A stretch of 64,000 nt of DNA from Pyxidicoccus parkwaysis (GTDB lineage Bacteria; Myxococcota; Myxococcia; Myxococcales; Myxococcaceae): NCBI RefSeq assembly GCF_017301735.1, contig NZ_CP071090.1, positions 744,001 through 808,000 of the forward strand, in the 5' to 3' direction. The position numbers and the translations under genes are program-made. The notes beneath the pieces are model-generated. The model was not told the DNA's origin. It saw nothing but the letters and a program-made list of their open reading frames with translations, and did not search any database. Shown here piece by piece: positions 49,843 through 59,909 of the stretch. The stretch's first letter is position 1. Each line of letters opens with the position of its first letter.

Positions 49843-50946
49843 ATGACGGAACGCCAGTACGAGCTCACCAAACTCATCCACAAGATCAACGACCTGCACT
49901 TCATCGAGACCTACGACCGGGTGAGGATGGAGGGGGCCGCGTATCTCGAGGTGCTGCACAAGGCCCAGGCGCAGAATGCCGCGCTCGTTGAAAGCATCCG
50001 TCAGATTCTCGCGGAGGGCGTGAGCCTCGACTTCAAGACCATCAACAACCACACGCCCCTGGCCGTCGCGGTGACGCACAACAACGTCGAGCTGATCCAA
50101 CTCCTCATGGACCATGGCGCGGACATCCGCGAGACGAGCGACTATGGCACGCCGCTGCATCGCGCGGCGGAGTTCGGAGCGGACAAGGTGGTGCGGTTCC
50201 TCATCGAGAGGGGCCTGGACCCGCGCGGCAAGACTCCGGGTGGGATGACAGTCCTGACCGCCGCGCGAAGCTCGAGGCACAGCAAGAATGTCGTCCCTCT
50301 GCTGGTCGAGCTGCTCAAGCCGACGAAGTCGCAGCGGCCACCGCCTCCGAAGAAGCTGAAGGAGCTCTCCGAGGAGAACATCCTGCGCTACCTGGCGGGC
50401 CCTGTGCCTGCCAACGTCGAGGCCCGTGACTGGGAATCGCTCAAGGCCTTCATGGACAGCCTCTTCGTCGAGGAGTACTCGGTCACCATCGACCGGCTCT
50501 ATGAGGAGATCGAGGCGCAGGGGGCCATGCGGCCTCATCTGGTCTTCGCCTGCATCGACCTCATCAAGCAGGTCTCGACGAAGGCGCCCGCGAGCAAGAC
50601 GCTGAAGAAGGTCTCCAAGGCGTTCCACGCGCATCACGGCGACCTGGTCGTCGACGGAGCTCTGGCTGTGCGCTCGCTGATGGTGACGGGGAACCTGACG
50701 GTGAAGGGGAAGGCCTCGAATCCGCAGGGACGCCAGCTGTTCGTCGGTGGCGATTTCGAGTGCGACGTCCTCTACACGGAAGGGCCCGTGCTCATCGGAG
50801 GCGACCTGCGCGCCCGCACCGTCGACGCCTACTACAACGACTACGCCCTGGAGGTGCGTGGCGTGCTGAAGGCCGACACCCTGACGGTGGAAAAGCACCA
50901 GGTGAAGGCGGGCCGCTTCGAGGTGAAGGAGCGCATCGACAAGTAG
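49843..50946 (+). CDS. Ankyrin-repeat protein with C-terminal bactofilin-like beta-helix domain
   Basis: 367 residues from ATG 49843. N-terminal helices, then ankyrin repeats (NHTPLAVAVTHNNVELIQLL, YGTPLHRAAEFGADKVVRFL, GGMTVLTAARSSRHSKNVVP) around 75-170. A charged helical middle (220-270) and a C-terminal stretch of short beta repeats (DLVVDGALAVRSLMVTGNLT, QLFVGGDFECDVLYTEGPVL, YALEVRGVLKADTLTV) in bactofilin style. Such domains polymerise; the ankyrins could recruit a partner. No membrane segment. Follows the DUF5953 gene with a 94-base gap. Possible -35 TTGCAC at 49801. Confidence 0.8.
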   Translation: MTERQYELTKLIHKINDLHFIETYDRVRMEGAAYLEVLHKAQAQNAALVESIRQILAEGVSLDFKTINNHTPLAVAVTHNNVELIQLLMDHGADIRETSDYGTPLHRAAEFGADKVVRFLIERGLDPRGKTPGGMTVLTAARSSRHSKNVVPLLVELLKPTKSQRPPPPKKLKELSEENILRYLAGPVPANVEARDWESLKAFMDSLFVEEYSVTIDRLYEEIEAQGAMRPHLVFACIDLIKQVSTKAPASKTLKKVSKAFHAHHGDLVVDGALAVRSLMVTGNLTVKGKASNPQGRQLFVGGDFECDVLYTEGPVLIGGDLRARTVDAYYNDYALEVRGVLKADTLTVEKHQVKAGRFEVKERIDK

Positions 50947-51020
50947 CGCCACGGTGACCCGCTCACACGGCTTGAAGTCGATGGGGTCCGCTCGTTCCAC
51001 GTCAGGACGACTGAAGGCCG

Positions 51021-51932
51021 TCACCTCTCGCGAGCCGGCAATCCCTCATCCAGGAACGCCTTCAGCTCCGGAAGCACGCGCTCGGGATGCTCCTGATGCG
51101 GACTGTGCCCCGCGTCCACGCGCAACAGCCGCGCCCGAGGAAACCTCCGGGCCGCCTCCTCCGCGAGCGACACGGGCAACACGTCCTCCTGCTCGCCCCA
51201 CACGAGCAGCACGGGCACCTGGACCTCACCCAGCCGCTCGCGGCGATGGAACAGGGGGCCCACCACCGGCACCAGCGTGTTGAACGCCCGCGCTCCCGCG
51301 TCCCGTCCTTCCGGCACCGCGAGCAGCTCGTACCCCAGCGCCCCCAGTCGCTCGCCCAGCGGCGTGGGAGGCGGAGGCATCAGCCGTGACCACGCCCACG
51401 GCCCCAGCGAGCGCGCCAGCCGCTCCGGCCCCGCGCGGAAGAACAGGCGCGCCTTGCGCTCCATCTCCGGCCCCAGCCCCATCGCATCCACCAGCGCCAG
51501 CCGCTCCACCGGCACCCGGCCGCGCAGCGCCAGCTCCAGCGCCACCAGCCCGCCCAGCGAGTGACCCACCACCGCCACCGGCCCGGTTGCCAGCTGGAGC
51601 AGCAACTCCTCTACCGGCTCGGTGAAGAAGCGCACCCCGTCCTCCGCCGTGGCCGGCACCGCCTCGGGCGCGGACGACATCCCGAAGCCGGGCAGGTCCA
51701 CCGCCAGCACCCGGTGCCCCCGGGCCAGCGCCGTCAGGAAGACGAACCACGTGGACGCTGCGCCTCCCCGGCCGTGGAGCAGCACCACCGTGGGGCCCTG
51801 ACCGCCCTCCAGCACCCGCAGGGCCCCGCCGCCCGGCAGCCAGTGCACCGTCGCAGTCACGGCTGGGGCAAGTTGCCCCAACAGCCCCGCCTCCACGCCC
51901 CCCACCGCCGGAGCCTTCGCCGGGGCCTTCAT
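51021..51932 (-). CDS. Alpha/beta hydrolase
   Basis: 303 residues from ATG 51932 (GGGGG upstream; a long frame to 53222 antisense to moxR is a shadow). Oxyanion loop VVLLHGRGGAASTW, nucleophile VAVVGHSLGGLVAL, acid probably in VLLVWGEQEDVLP, His in VDAGHSPHQEHPE. N-terminus has an Ala/Pro-rich stretch but no signal. Esterase, lyase or haloalkane-type activity cannot be distinguished. Divergent from the moxR-bat operon. Confidence 0.88.
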   Translation of the reverse strand: MKAPAKAPAVGGVEAGLLGQLAPAVTATVHWLPGGGALRVLEGGQGPTVVLLHGRGGAASTWFVFLTALARGHRVLAVDLPGFGMSSAPEAVPATAEDGVRFFTEPVEELLLQLATGPVAVVGHSLGGLVALELALRGRVPVERLALVDAMGLGPEMERKARLFFRAGPERLARSLGPWAWSRLMPPPPTPLGERLGALGYELLAVPEGRDAGARAFNTLVPVVGPLFHRRERLGEVQVPVLLVWGEQEDVLPVSLAEEAARRFPRARLLRVDAGHSPHQEHPERVLPELKAFLDEGLPARER

Positions 51933-52082
51933 GGCCGGCCCCCTGGACGCACGGGCCGGGCCGGCTTCCACCAGGAGTGGACTGTCCGACGGTGGGACGG
52001 GGTGGGGTGGGTCATGGCAAAGGGCCCTCCAGGAGGGGCGGACGGACACGCAACTTACTGGAATGCCCGGGCTTCTGCGGTG

Positions 52083-52112
52083 TTGAGCCCGATACCCGGT
52101 AACCCCTAGGCT
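52083..52112 (+). promoter_or_regulatory. Candidate promoter of the moxR-bat operon
   Basis: TTGAGC (52083-52088), an 18-base spacer, TAGGCT (52107-52112), 28 bases before ATG 52140. Moderate match only. Confidence 0.35.
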
Positions 52113-52139
52113 GCCGCCGCCAGTCCGACACGAGGCGAC

Positions 52140-53129
<990 letters not shown>

Positions 53130-53151
53130 TGCAAGAGGCGCAGGCACCCCC

Positions 53152-54033
53152 GTGCTCCCCAAGGACCTCATCCGCCGAATCCGCAAGCTGGAGATTCGCA
53201 CCCGCAAGGTGGTCTCCGACATGCTCGCGGGTCAGTACCACTCGGTCTTCAAGGGCCGTGGCATGGCCTTCTCCGAGGTGCGCCAGTACCAGCCCGGTGA
53301 TGAAATCCGCATCATCGACTGGAACGTCACCGCGCGCATGAACGAGGCCTACGTCAAGGTCTTCACCGAGGAGCGCGAGCTGACGGTGATGCTCCTGGTG
53401 GACGTGTCCGCGTCCAAGGAGTTCGGCTCGAAGGAGCGCACCAAGGCGGAGATTGCCGCCGAAGTGGCCGCGCAGATTGCCTTCAGCGCCATCGCCAACA
53501 ACGACCGCGTGGGGCTCATCCTCTTCTCGGACCGGGTGGAGAAGGTGGTGCCGCCGCGCAAGGGCCGCACGCATGTGCTGCGCCTCGTGAGCGACATCCT
53601 CACCTTCAAGCCGCAGGGGAAGGGCACGGACCTGGCCGCGGGGCTCACGTACCTGACGCAGGTGGCGAAGCGGAAGGCGGTGACGTTCCTCATCTCCGAC
53701 TTCCAGGCGCGCGACTTCGAGAAGCCGCTGCGGCTCGTGGGGCGCAAGCACGACCTGGTGCCGGTGGTGGTGGAGGACCCGCTGGAGGAGGCCTTCCCGC
53801 GCCTGGGGTTGGTGGACATGGAGGACCCGGAGACGGGCGAGCGCTTCATCGTCGACACCAGCGACCCACGCGTGCGCGGCCGCTTCGCGCGCTTCATGCA
53901 GGCCGCGCGTGACGAGCGCCGCAAGCTGTTCAAGAAGCTGGAGCTGGACCACGTGGAGCTGCGGGCCGGCGATGACCACGGCAAGGCGCTCGCGCAGTTC
54001 TTCCGCGCGCGGGCCCGGAGGATGGCGGCGTGA
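53152..54033 (+). CDS. DUF58 protein (VWA-like, MoxR partner)
   Basis: 293 residues from GTG 53152. DUF58 core GRGMAFSEVRQYQPGDEIRI and IDWNVTARMNEAYVKVF, then a von Willebrand A fold with the metal-site motif LLVDVSASKEFGS (DxSxS). No membrane segment, unlike the BatA and BatB proteins downstream. Couples with MoxR in the family model. Its stop overlaps the next start (TGATG). Confidence 0.92.
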   Translation: MLPKDLIRRIRKLEIRTRKVVSDMLAGQYHSVFKGRGMAFSEVRQYQPGDEIRIIDWNVTARMNEAYVKVFTEERELTVMLLVDVSASKEFGSKERTKAEIAAEVAAQIAFSAIANNDRVGLILFSDRVEKVVPPRKGRTHVLRLVSDILTFKPQGKGTDLAAGLTYLTQVAKRKAVTFLISDFQARDFEKPLRLVGRKHDLVPVVVEDPLEEAFPRLGLVDMEDPETGERFIVDTSDPRVRGRFARFMQAARDERRKLFKKLELDHVELRAGDDHGKALAQFFRARARRMAA

Positions 54034-55016
54034 TGCGGCTTCTTCCCGTGCTGGCCCTCCTGCTGGTGGGCGTCCCCGCGCTGGCGCAGCAGCAGCCTCC
54101 CGGCGCTCCCGCGAACGAGACGGTGCAGCCGCAGGACGTCTCCGCGCGCGTGGACCCGAAGCAGGTGCGCATCGGCGACCCGTTCCTCTACGAAGTCGTC
54201 ATCACCCACCCGAAGGACCACCGCTACGAACTGGTGCTGCCCAAGGAGACGGGCGACATCGAGGTGCTGGACCAGACGCGCCAGCGCAAGGACGGCACGG
54301 ACACGGCCACCACCACGTTCGGCGTGCGCATGTCCGCCTTCGCGCTGGGCATGGTGCAACTGCCGGCGCTGAGCTTCGACGTGGCGACGCCGGAGGGCCC
54401 GAAGAAGTTCTCCCTCCCGGGCCGCGAGGTGGAGGTGACGTCCACGCTGCCGCCGGACGCGGACGGGAAGGGCGCGGACCTCTTCGACTACCAGCCGCCG
54501 CAGGAGGTGCCCATCCGCTCGTGGCGGCTGGTGCTGGCGCTGCTCGTCGTCCTGGGCCTGTCCCTGCTGTCGTTTCTGCTGTACCGCTGGTGGTCCAACC
54601 GGCCCAAGCGCGAGGTGGTGGTGCCGGTGCTGCCCCTGGACGTGCGCACGCGCAAGGCGCTGGACACGCTCAAGGCGGAGGACCTGCCCTCGCGCGGCCA
54701 CGTGAAGGACTTCTACTTCCGGCTGTCTGAAATCATCCGTGGCTACCTCGGCGAGCGCTACGGCTTCGAGGCGCTGGAGTGCACCAGCTCCGAGCTGATG
54801 GCGTCGCTGCGCCGCCTGCATGCGCCCGGTCTCCCCGAGGACGCGCTGATGCGCTTCGTGTCCGAGTCGGACATGGTGAAGTACGCGCGCGCGGACTCGA
54901 CACCGGAGTCGTGCCGCGACGCGCTGGCCTTCGGCTACACGCTCATCGAGAAGACATACATCCCGCCCCCGCCGCCCCAGGCTTCCGCCAATGCCGCCGC
55001 TCCCCACGTTCAATAA
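54033..55016 (+). CDS. Membrane protein with BatD-like extracytoplasmic domain
   Basis: 327 residues from ATG 54033, sharing its A with the previous stop; GTG 54030 is an alternative. Signal peptide (LPVLALLLVGVPALAQ), extracytoplasmic beta domain (VRIGDPFLYEVVITHPKDHR, LGMVQLPALSFDVATPEGPK), one membrane helix (LVLALLVVLGLSLLSFLLY), then a cytoplasmic helical tail (KDFYFRLSEIIRGYLGERYG) that the C-terminus of the later BatD also resembles. I assign it as a small BatD paralogue, fused here to the front of batA (26-base overlap). Confidence 0.75.
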   Translation: MRLLPVLALLLVGVPALAQQQPPGAPANETVQPQDVSARVDPKQVRIGDPFLYEVVITHPKDHRYELVLPKETGDIEVLDQTRQRKDGTDTATTTFGVRMSAFALGMVQLPALSFDVATPEGPKKFSLPGREVEVTSTLPPDADGKGADLFDYQPPQEVPIRSWRLVLALLVVLGLSLLSFLLYRWWSNRPKREVVVPVLPLDVRTRKALDTLKAEDLPSRGHVKDFYFRLSEIIRGYLGERYGFEALECTSSELMASLRRLHAPGLPEDALMRFVSESDMVKYARADSTPESCRDALAFGYTLIEKTYIPPPPPQASANAAAPHVQ

Positions 55017-56001
55017 CCCGGAGGCGCTCTGGGGGCTGCTGCTCGTGCCGCTGCTGCTGGTGCAGGCATGGCGGGAGCGGCGCGCCCGCGCCACGCTGCG
55101 CTTCTCCGCCGCGCACGTCTTCGCCCGCAACGGCAAGGGCCTGCGCACGTACCTCCTGCCGCTGCTGCCGCTGATTCGCGCGGTGGCGGTGGCCGCGGCC
55201 GTGCTCGCCATCGCCCGGCCCCAGGCGCGCGACTCGCGCGTGCGCGACTTGTCGGTGGAGGGCATCGACATCGTGGTGGCGCTGGACTTGTCCACCTCCA
55301 TGGAGGCCGGCGACTTCCGTCCGCAGAACCGCCTGCACGTGGCGAAGGAAGTGCTCAGCGAGTTCATCGCCAACCGCGTGAATGACCGCATCGGCCTGGT
55401 GGTGTTCGCGGGCGCGGCCTACACGCAGGCGCCGCTGACGCTGGACTACGGCGTGCTGAAGGAGGTCATCAAGCAGCTGCGCACGCGCGTGCTGGAGGAC
55501 GGCACGGCCATTGGTGACGCGTTGGCCACGTCGCTCAACCGCCTGCGCGACTCGGAGGCGAAGAGCCGCGTGGTGGTGCTGATTACGGATGGCGACAACA
55601 ACGCCGGGAAGATTTCGCCCATGGACGCGGCCAACATGGCCCAGGCGCTGAAGGTGCCCATCTACACGATTCTGGTGGGCAAGGGCGGCAAGGTGCCCTT
55701 CCCGCAGGGCACCGACTTGTTCGGCAACACCGTGTGGCGCGAGACGGAAATTCCCATCAACCCGGAGCTGATGCAGGACATCGCGGACCGCACCGGCGGC
55801 GAGTACTACCGCGCCACGGACCCCGAGGGCCTGCGCGCGGGCCTGCAGAAGGTGCTCGACTCGCTGGAGCGCTCGAAACTGATGGAGGGCGGCGCCTCCG
55901 CCACCTACCGCGAGGAGTTCCATCCGTTCCTGCTGGCCGCCTTCGGCCTCGCCGCGCTGGAGCTGCTCCTGCGCGCATCCTTCCTGAGGGTCTTCCCGTG
56001 A
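54991..56001 (+). CDS. batA: BatA: VWA-domain membrane protein
   Basis: 336 residues. N-terminal membrane helix (LWGLLLVPLLLVQAW), a second near 60, VWA domain with MIDAS VALDLSTSMEAGDF (DxSxS), RIGLVVFAGAAYTQAPLT and VVVLITDGDNNAGK, and a C-terminal helix (LLAAFGLAALELLLRA). Thought to assemble with BatB in the inner membrane and to be acted on by MoxR. The previous gene overlaps by 26 bases; the next start overlaps by 4 (GTGA). Confidence 0.92.
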   Translation: MPPLPTFNNPEALWGLLLVPLLLVQAWRERRARATLRFSAAHVFARNGKGLRTYLLPLLPLIRAVAVAAAVLAIARPQARDSRVRDLSVEGIDIVVALDLSTSMEAGDFRPQNRLHVAKEVLSEFIANRVNDRIGLVVFAGAAYTQAPLTLDYGVLKEVIKQLRTRVLEDGTAIGDALATSLNRLRDSEAKSRVVVLITDGDNNAGKISPMDAANMAQALKVPIYTILVGKGGKVPFPQGTDLFGNTVWRETEIPINPELMQDIADRTGGEYYRATDPEGLRAGLQKVLDSLERSKLMEGGASATYREEFHPFLLAAFGLAALELLLRASFLRVFP

Positions 56002-57062
56002 CGCCGCCCGTGGAACCCTGGCGCTTCACCGTGCTCGGCTACCAGGCGGGGCTCGCCCAGCCGCTCTACCTGTTGCTGGTGCTGGTGGGCGTGCTGCTGG
56101 GCTCGCTCGCGTTGGTGGGGGCGCTGCGCCGCCGCTCGCGCGTGCGCGCGTTCCTGAATGAGCGCCACGCGGAGCGCTTCACGCCGGGCGTCTCGGTGTG
56201 GAGGCCGGCGGTGCAGGGCGGCATGTACGGTCTGGGGCTGGCGCTGTTCGGCTTCGCGCTGGCGCAGCCGCAGTGTGGCACCAAGAGCGAGCTGACCAAG
56301 CGCCGCGGCATCGACGTGGTGGTGGCGCTGGACGCGTCCAAGTCCATGCTCGCGCGCGACATCCAGCCCAGCCGTCTGGAGCGCGCGAAGCTGGAGCTCA
56401 CCACGCTGCTGGACGAGTTGAAGGGCGACCGCGTGGGCCTGGTGGTGTTCGCGGGCGACGCGTTCATCCAGTCGCCGCTGACGTCGGACTACTCGGCGGT
56501 GAAGCTGTTCCTGCGCGCGGTGGACCCGGAAATCATGCCCCAGGGTGGCACCAACGTGGGCGCGGCGCTGAAGCTGGCCAAGCAGGTGCTGGACAACGCG
56601 GACCGCGGCTCGAAGGAGCGCGTGGTGGTGCTGCTGTCCGACGGCGAGGACCTCTTCGGCGAGGTGTCCGAGGCCACCGAGGCGCTGAAGGAGGCCAACG
56701 TCCAGGTGCTGACGGTGGGCGTGGGCTCGGAGTCCGGCGAGCCGATTCCCGTCTATGACAGGCGCGGCGAGTTCGTGGACTACAAGAAGGACGCGAACGG
56801 GGAGACGGTGATTACGCGCCTGGACCGCGCGGGCCTGACGGCCATCGCCGAGGGCTCCGGCGGCGCCTTCTTCTACCAGCCGCGCGGCGTGGCCATGGCG
56901 CAGGTGGTGGAGCGCATCGACCAGATGCAGAAGAGTGAGCTGGAGAGCCGGGTGACGGTCCGCTACGACGAGCGCTTCCAGTCCTTCGCCATTCCGGGGC
57001 TGGCGCTGCTCGCGCTGGGCATGTTGCTCCTGCCGTCCTCGCGCCGGAGGTCGTCGACGTGA
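55998..57062 (+). CDS. batB: BatB: VWA-domain membrane protein
   Basis: 354 residues from GTG 55998 (GTGA overlap with batA). N-terminal helices (LYLLLVLVGVLLGSLALVGA, GGMYGLGLALFGFALAQ), VWA with MIDAS VVALDASKSMLARDI, RVGLVVFAGDAFIQSPLT and VVVLLSDGEDLFGE, and a final helix (IPGLALLALGMLLLP). Sister of BatA by duplication. Next gene starts in the overlap (GTGA). Confidence 0.92.
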   Translation: MTPPVEPWRFTVLGYQAGLAQPLYLLLVLVGVLLGSLALVGALRRRSRVRAFLNERHAERFTPGVSVWRPAVQGGMYGLGLALFGFALAQPQCGTKSELTKRRGIDVVVALDASKSMLARDIQPSRLERAKLELTTLLDELKGDRVGLVVFAGDAFIQSPLTSDYSAVKLFLRAVDPEIMPQGGTNVGAALKLAKQVLDNADRGSKERVVVLLSDGEDLFGEVSEATEALKEANVQVLTVGVGSESGEPIPVYDRRGEFVDYKKDANGETVITRLDRAGLTAIAEGSGGAFFYQPRGVAMAQVVERIDQMQKSELESRVTVRYDERFQSFAIPGLALLALGMLLLPSSRRRSST

Positions 57063-58063
57063 GCGCGCGCATGGAGCCCCGAAGCCGTGCCGCGCGCCTG
57101 CTGGCGTGGGCGCTGGTGATGTCGCTGGCGGCGCCTTCGCCGGTGTGGGCCGCGGGCCCGCTGGAGAAGGACCACCCGCTGATTGAGGAGGGCCGCGAGG
57201 CCTACGCCGCGGGCCGCTACGAGGACGCGCTGAAGGCCTTCGAGGCGGCGAAGAAGGAGCGGCCCAATGACCCGGTCGTGGACTTCAACCGCGCGGACGC
57301 GCTGGCCAAGCTGGGCCGCATCCCCGAGGCGCAGGAGGCCTTCAAGGGCGTGACGGAGTCCAGCCGGCCCGACCTGCGGCAGAAGGCCTGGTACAACCTG
57401 GGCAACCTGCACGCGACGACGGGAGACCGGCAGGAGGCGCTGAAGTCCTACCGCCGCGCGCTGACGTTGGACCCGCAGGACGTGCAGGCCCGGCACAACT
57501 ACGAGGTGGTGCTGCGCAACCTGCCGCCCCCGCAGCAGAACCAGCCCGACGGTGGCGCGGATGGTGGCGCCGACGGCGGCAGCGACGGCGGGCGTCCGGA
57601 TGCGGGCCAGGATGGCGGCACGAAGGGCGACGGCGGCACGCCGCAGGACGGCGGCATGGATGGCGGGGCCGACGGTGGCGCGGACGGTGGCAGCGAGGAT
57701 GGTGGCTCGGACGGCGGCGCGGATGGTGGCCAGGGCGACGGCGGCAGCGACGGCGGCGCGGATGGTGGCGCGGACGGCGGGCAGCAGGGGCCGCAGGAGA
57801 AGGGCGACGGCGGCGCGGACGGTGGCGCGGATGGTGGCCAGGACGACGGTGAGGGGAACCCGCAGGACGGTGGCAGTGACGGCGGCAGCGCGGGAGAACA
57901 GGACGCGGAGGAGTCTCGTGATGGCGGGGCGAGCCCGGCGGACCTCGACAAGCAGGATGCGGAGCGCCTGCTGGATGCGATGAAGCAGAACGAGAAGAAT
58001 CTCCAGCTCTGGCGTTTCCAGCAGAAGAAGAAGCAGAGGAAGCCCAATGAGAAGGACTGGTAG
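57059..58063 (+). CDS. batC: BatC-type TPR protein with long DGG-repeat tail
   Basis: 334 residues from GTG 57059. Signal peptide, then TPRs (GREAYAAGRYEDALKAFEAA, AWYNLGNLHATTGDRQEALK). Residues ~163-285 are almost entirely Asp and Gly in DGG-type units (PDGGADGGADGGSDGG). The end is family-like (KQDAERLLDAMKQNEKNLQL, WRFQQKKKQRK). The insert is much longer than in typical BatC and may bind calcium or act as a flexible spacer. Overlaps batD by 17 bases. Confidence 0.85.
   Translation: MSARMEPRSRAARLLAWALVMSLAAPSPVWAAGPLEKDHPLIEEGREAYAAGRYEDALKAFEAAKKERPNDPVVDFNRADALAKLGRIPEAQEAFKGVTESSRPDLRQKAWYNLGNLHATTGDRQEALKSYRRALTLDPQDVQARHNYEVVLRNLPPPQQNQPDGGADGGADGGSDGGRPDAGQDGGTKGDGGTPQDGGMDGGADGGADGGSEDGGSDGGADGGQGDGGSDGGADGGADGGQQGPQEKGDGGADGGADGGQDDGEGNPQDGGSDGGSAGEQDAEESRDGGASPADLDKQDAERLLDAMKQNEKNLQLWRFQQKKKQRKPNEKDW
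57546..57900 (+). repeat. Asp-Gly-Gly coding repeat in batC
   Basis: Direct runs of GACGGTGGCGCGGATGGTGG-type units encode the DGG tract. Codons vary (GGT/GGC, GAC/GAT, GCG), so the protein pattern is kept while the DNA repeats are imperfect. Such tracts expand and contract by slippage. Confidence 0.8.
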
Positions 58064-59909
58064 CGCCCGTGGCGCTCTGCTGGCCGTGCTCGCCCTGCTG
58101 GCCACCGCGCCGGCGTGGGCGAACGACGACCTGGATTTCTACCAGACGGTGGACCGTGAAGAGGTGGGCAGCCAGGACACCTTCCGCCTCACCGTGGTGG
58201 TGGTGGACGCGCCGCCCAACGCGCAGGTGCAGCTGCCCGAGTCGGAGGACTTCGAGGTCCTCTCCAGCTCGCGCAGCAGCCAGCGCTCCATCTCCCTGTC
58301 CGGCGGTGGCCCCGCCGTCATCCAGGACGTCACGCGGTACGTGCTGGTGATGCGGGCCAATCGCGCCGGGCGGCTGAAGATTCCGCCCTCGCAAATCACG
58401 GTGCGTGGGAAGACGTACCGCACGCAGCCGGTGGACTTGAACGTGCGGACGGGCCGGCTGGGGCCGTCGCCGCAGAGCCAGTCCGGTTCCTCGCTGCCGG
58501 ACCCCTTCGCCAACCTGCCCCGGCAGCAGATGCCGGACCCGTTCGGCGACGAGCCGGAGGACGAGCCCACCATTCCGCGCGGCGACTCGGACCTGTTCCT
58601 GCGCGCGAGCCTGGACCGGGACGACGTGTACGTCGGCGAGCAGGTGACGCTGTCGCTCTACATCTACTCGCGCGTGGACCTGTCCAGCGTGGACTCCGTC
58701 ACCATGCCCAAGCTGGAGGGCTTCTGGACGGAGGAGGTGGAGAGCCCCACGCAGCTGTCCGGCGAGCAGAAGATTGTCGATGGCATTCCCTACCGCGCGT
58801 ATCTCTTGCGCCGCCGCGCGCTCTTCCCGGTGAAGCCCGGGACGCTGTCGATTACGCCCGCGGAGGCGGACATCACCACCGGCTTCCTCTTCGCCGGGCA
58901 CCGCGTGCACCGCGTGTCCAACGCGCTCAAGGTGAAGGTGAGGCAGTTGCCTCCGGGCGCTCCGCCGGGCATGGCCAACGCGCAGGTGGGCTCGTGGCGG
59001 CTGTCCATGGACGTGTCGCAGACGCGCGTGGAGTTGGGCCAGCCCGTCACGGTGAAGGTCATCCTGGAGGGCGTGGGCAACGTGAAGAACGTCACCCCGC
59101 CGAAGCTGACCGGCCCGGCCGCGCTCAAGATTTATGACCCCACCACGACGGACAAGGTGGCGCCGCAGCGCAACCGCGTGCAGGGCCGCCGCGTGGTGGA
59201 GTACCTGGTGATGCCGCAGCGCACGGGCACCTTCACGCTGCCCGCGCTGGAGTTCCCCTACTTCGACCCGAAGCAGGAGTCCTACGAGGTGGCCCGCACC
59301 GAGCCGGTGACGATTACGGTGGAGGCGGGCGCGGGGGGCGTGGCGACGCTGCCCTCGTCTCCGTCGCACGTGGCGGACGCGGCCAGCGAGCAGAAGAACG
59401 TGCTGACGGCGGGCGGCCTGCGGCCGGTGCGCTACCAGGCGAAGTTCGTGGCCCCGTCCGAGCCGCCGTGGAAGCGCGGCTTCTTCCTGCCGGCGGTGCT
59501 GGCGCCGCTGGGGCTGCTGCTGGGCGTGGGGCTCCTCGGCGGGGTGCGCGGGAAGCTCGCCACCCGCACGGAGGCGGACCGCGGCCGGCAGCAGGCGAAG
59601 GCCGCGCGCAAGCGGCTGGCGGAGGCGGAGAAGCTGCAGGGCGGCGCCAACGTCGGGGCCTTCTACGCGGAGGTGGAGAAGGCGGTGCACGGCTTCCTGG
59701 AGGCGCGGCTGGGCGTGCCGGTGGGCGGCCTCACGCGCGACGTGCTCGCGGAGAAGCTGGCGGCGGCGGGGGCGAACGAGGAGCGGCGCTCGCGGGTGCT
59801 CTTCGTGCTGGAGGCGTGTGATTTGGGCCGCTACGGCGGCGGTGGCAACCCGGCCGAGCGGCAGAAGGTGATGGACGCCGCGGCGGCGGCCATGGAGGGC
59901 TGGGCGTGA
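58047..59909 (+). CDS. batD: BatD: oxygen-tolerance-type membrane protein
   Basis: 620 residues. Signal peptide (LLAVLALLATAPAWA), three to four extracytoplasmic beta domains (REEVGSQDTFRLTVVVVDAP, DDVYVGEQVTLSLYIYSRVD, RVELGQPVTVKVILEGVG), one membrane helix (AVLAPLGLLLGVGLLGGV) and a cytoplasmic helical tail (AFYAEVEKAVHGFLEARLG). Matches BatD in length and layout. Overlaps batC by 17 bases and batE by 4. Confidence 0.9.
   Translation: MRRTGSARGALLAVLALLATAPAWANDDLDFYQTVDREEVGSQDTFRLTVVVVDAPPNAQVQLPESEDFEVLSSSRSSQRSISLSGGGPAVIQDVTRYVLVMRANRAGRLKIPPSQITVRGKTYRTQPVDLNVRTGRLGPSPQSQSGSSLPDPFANLPRQQMPDPFGDEPEDEPTIPRGDSDLFLRASLDRDDVYVGEQVTLSLYIYSRVDLSSVDSVTMPKLEGFWTEEVESPTQLSGEQKIVDGIPYRAYLLRRRALFPVKPGTLSITPAEADITTGFLFAGHRVHRVSNALKVKVRQLPPGAPPGMANAQVGSWRLSMDVSQTRVELGQPVTVKVILEGVGNVKNVTPPKLTGPAALKIYDPTTTDKVAPQRNRVQGRRVVEYLVMPQRTGTFTLPALEFPYFDPKQESYEVARTEPVTITVEAGAGGVATLPSSPSHVADAASEQKNVLTAGGLRPVRYQAKFVAPSEPPWKRGFFLPAVLAPLGLLLGVGLLGGVRGKLATRTEADRGRQQAKAARKRLAEAEKLQGGANVGAFYAEVEKAVHGFLEARLGVPVGGLTRDVLAEKLAAAGANEERRSRVLFVLEACDLGRYGGGGNPAERQKVMDAAAAAMEGWA

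Noticed and set aside
57342-59690. 782-codon frame antisense to batC and batD
   Set aside because: Low-complexity Arg/His/Pro product opposite well-supported genes.
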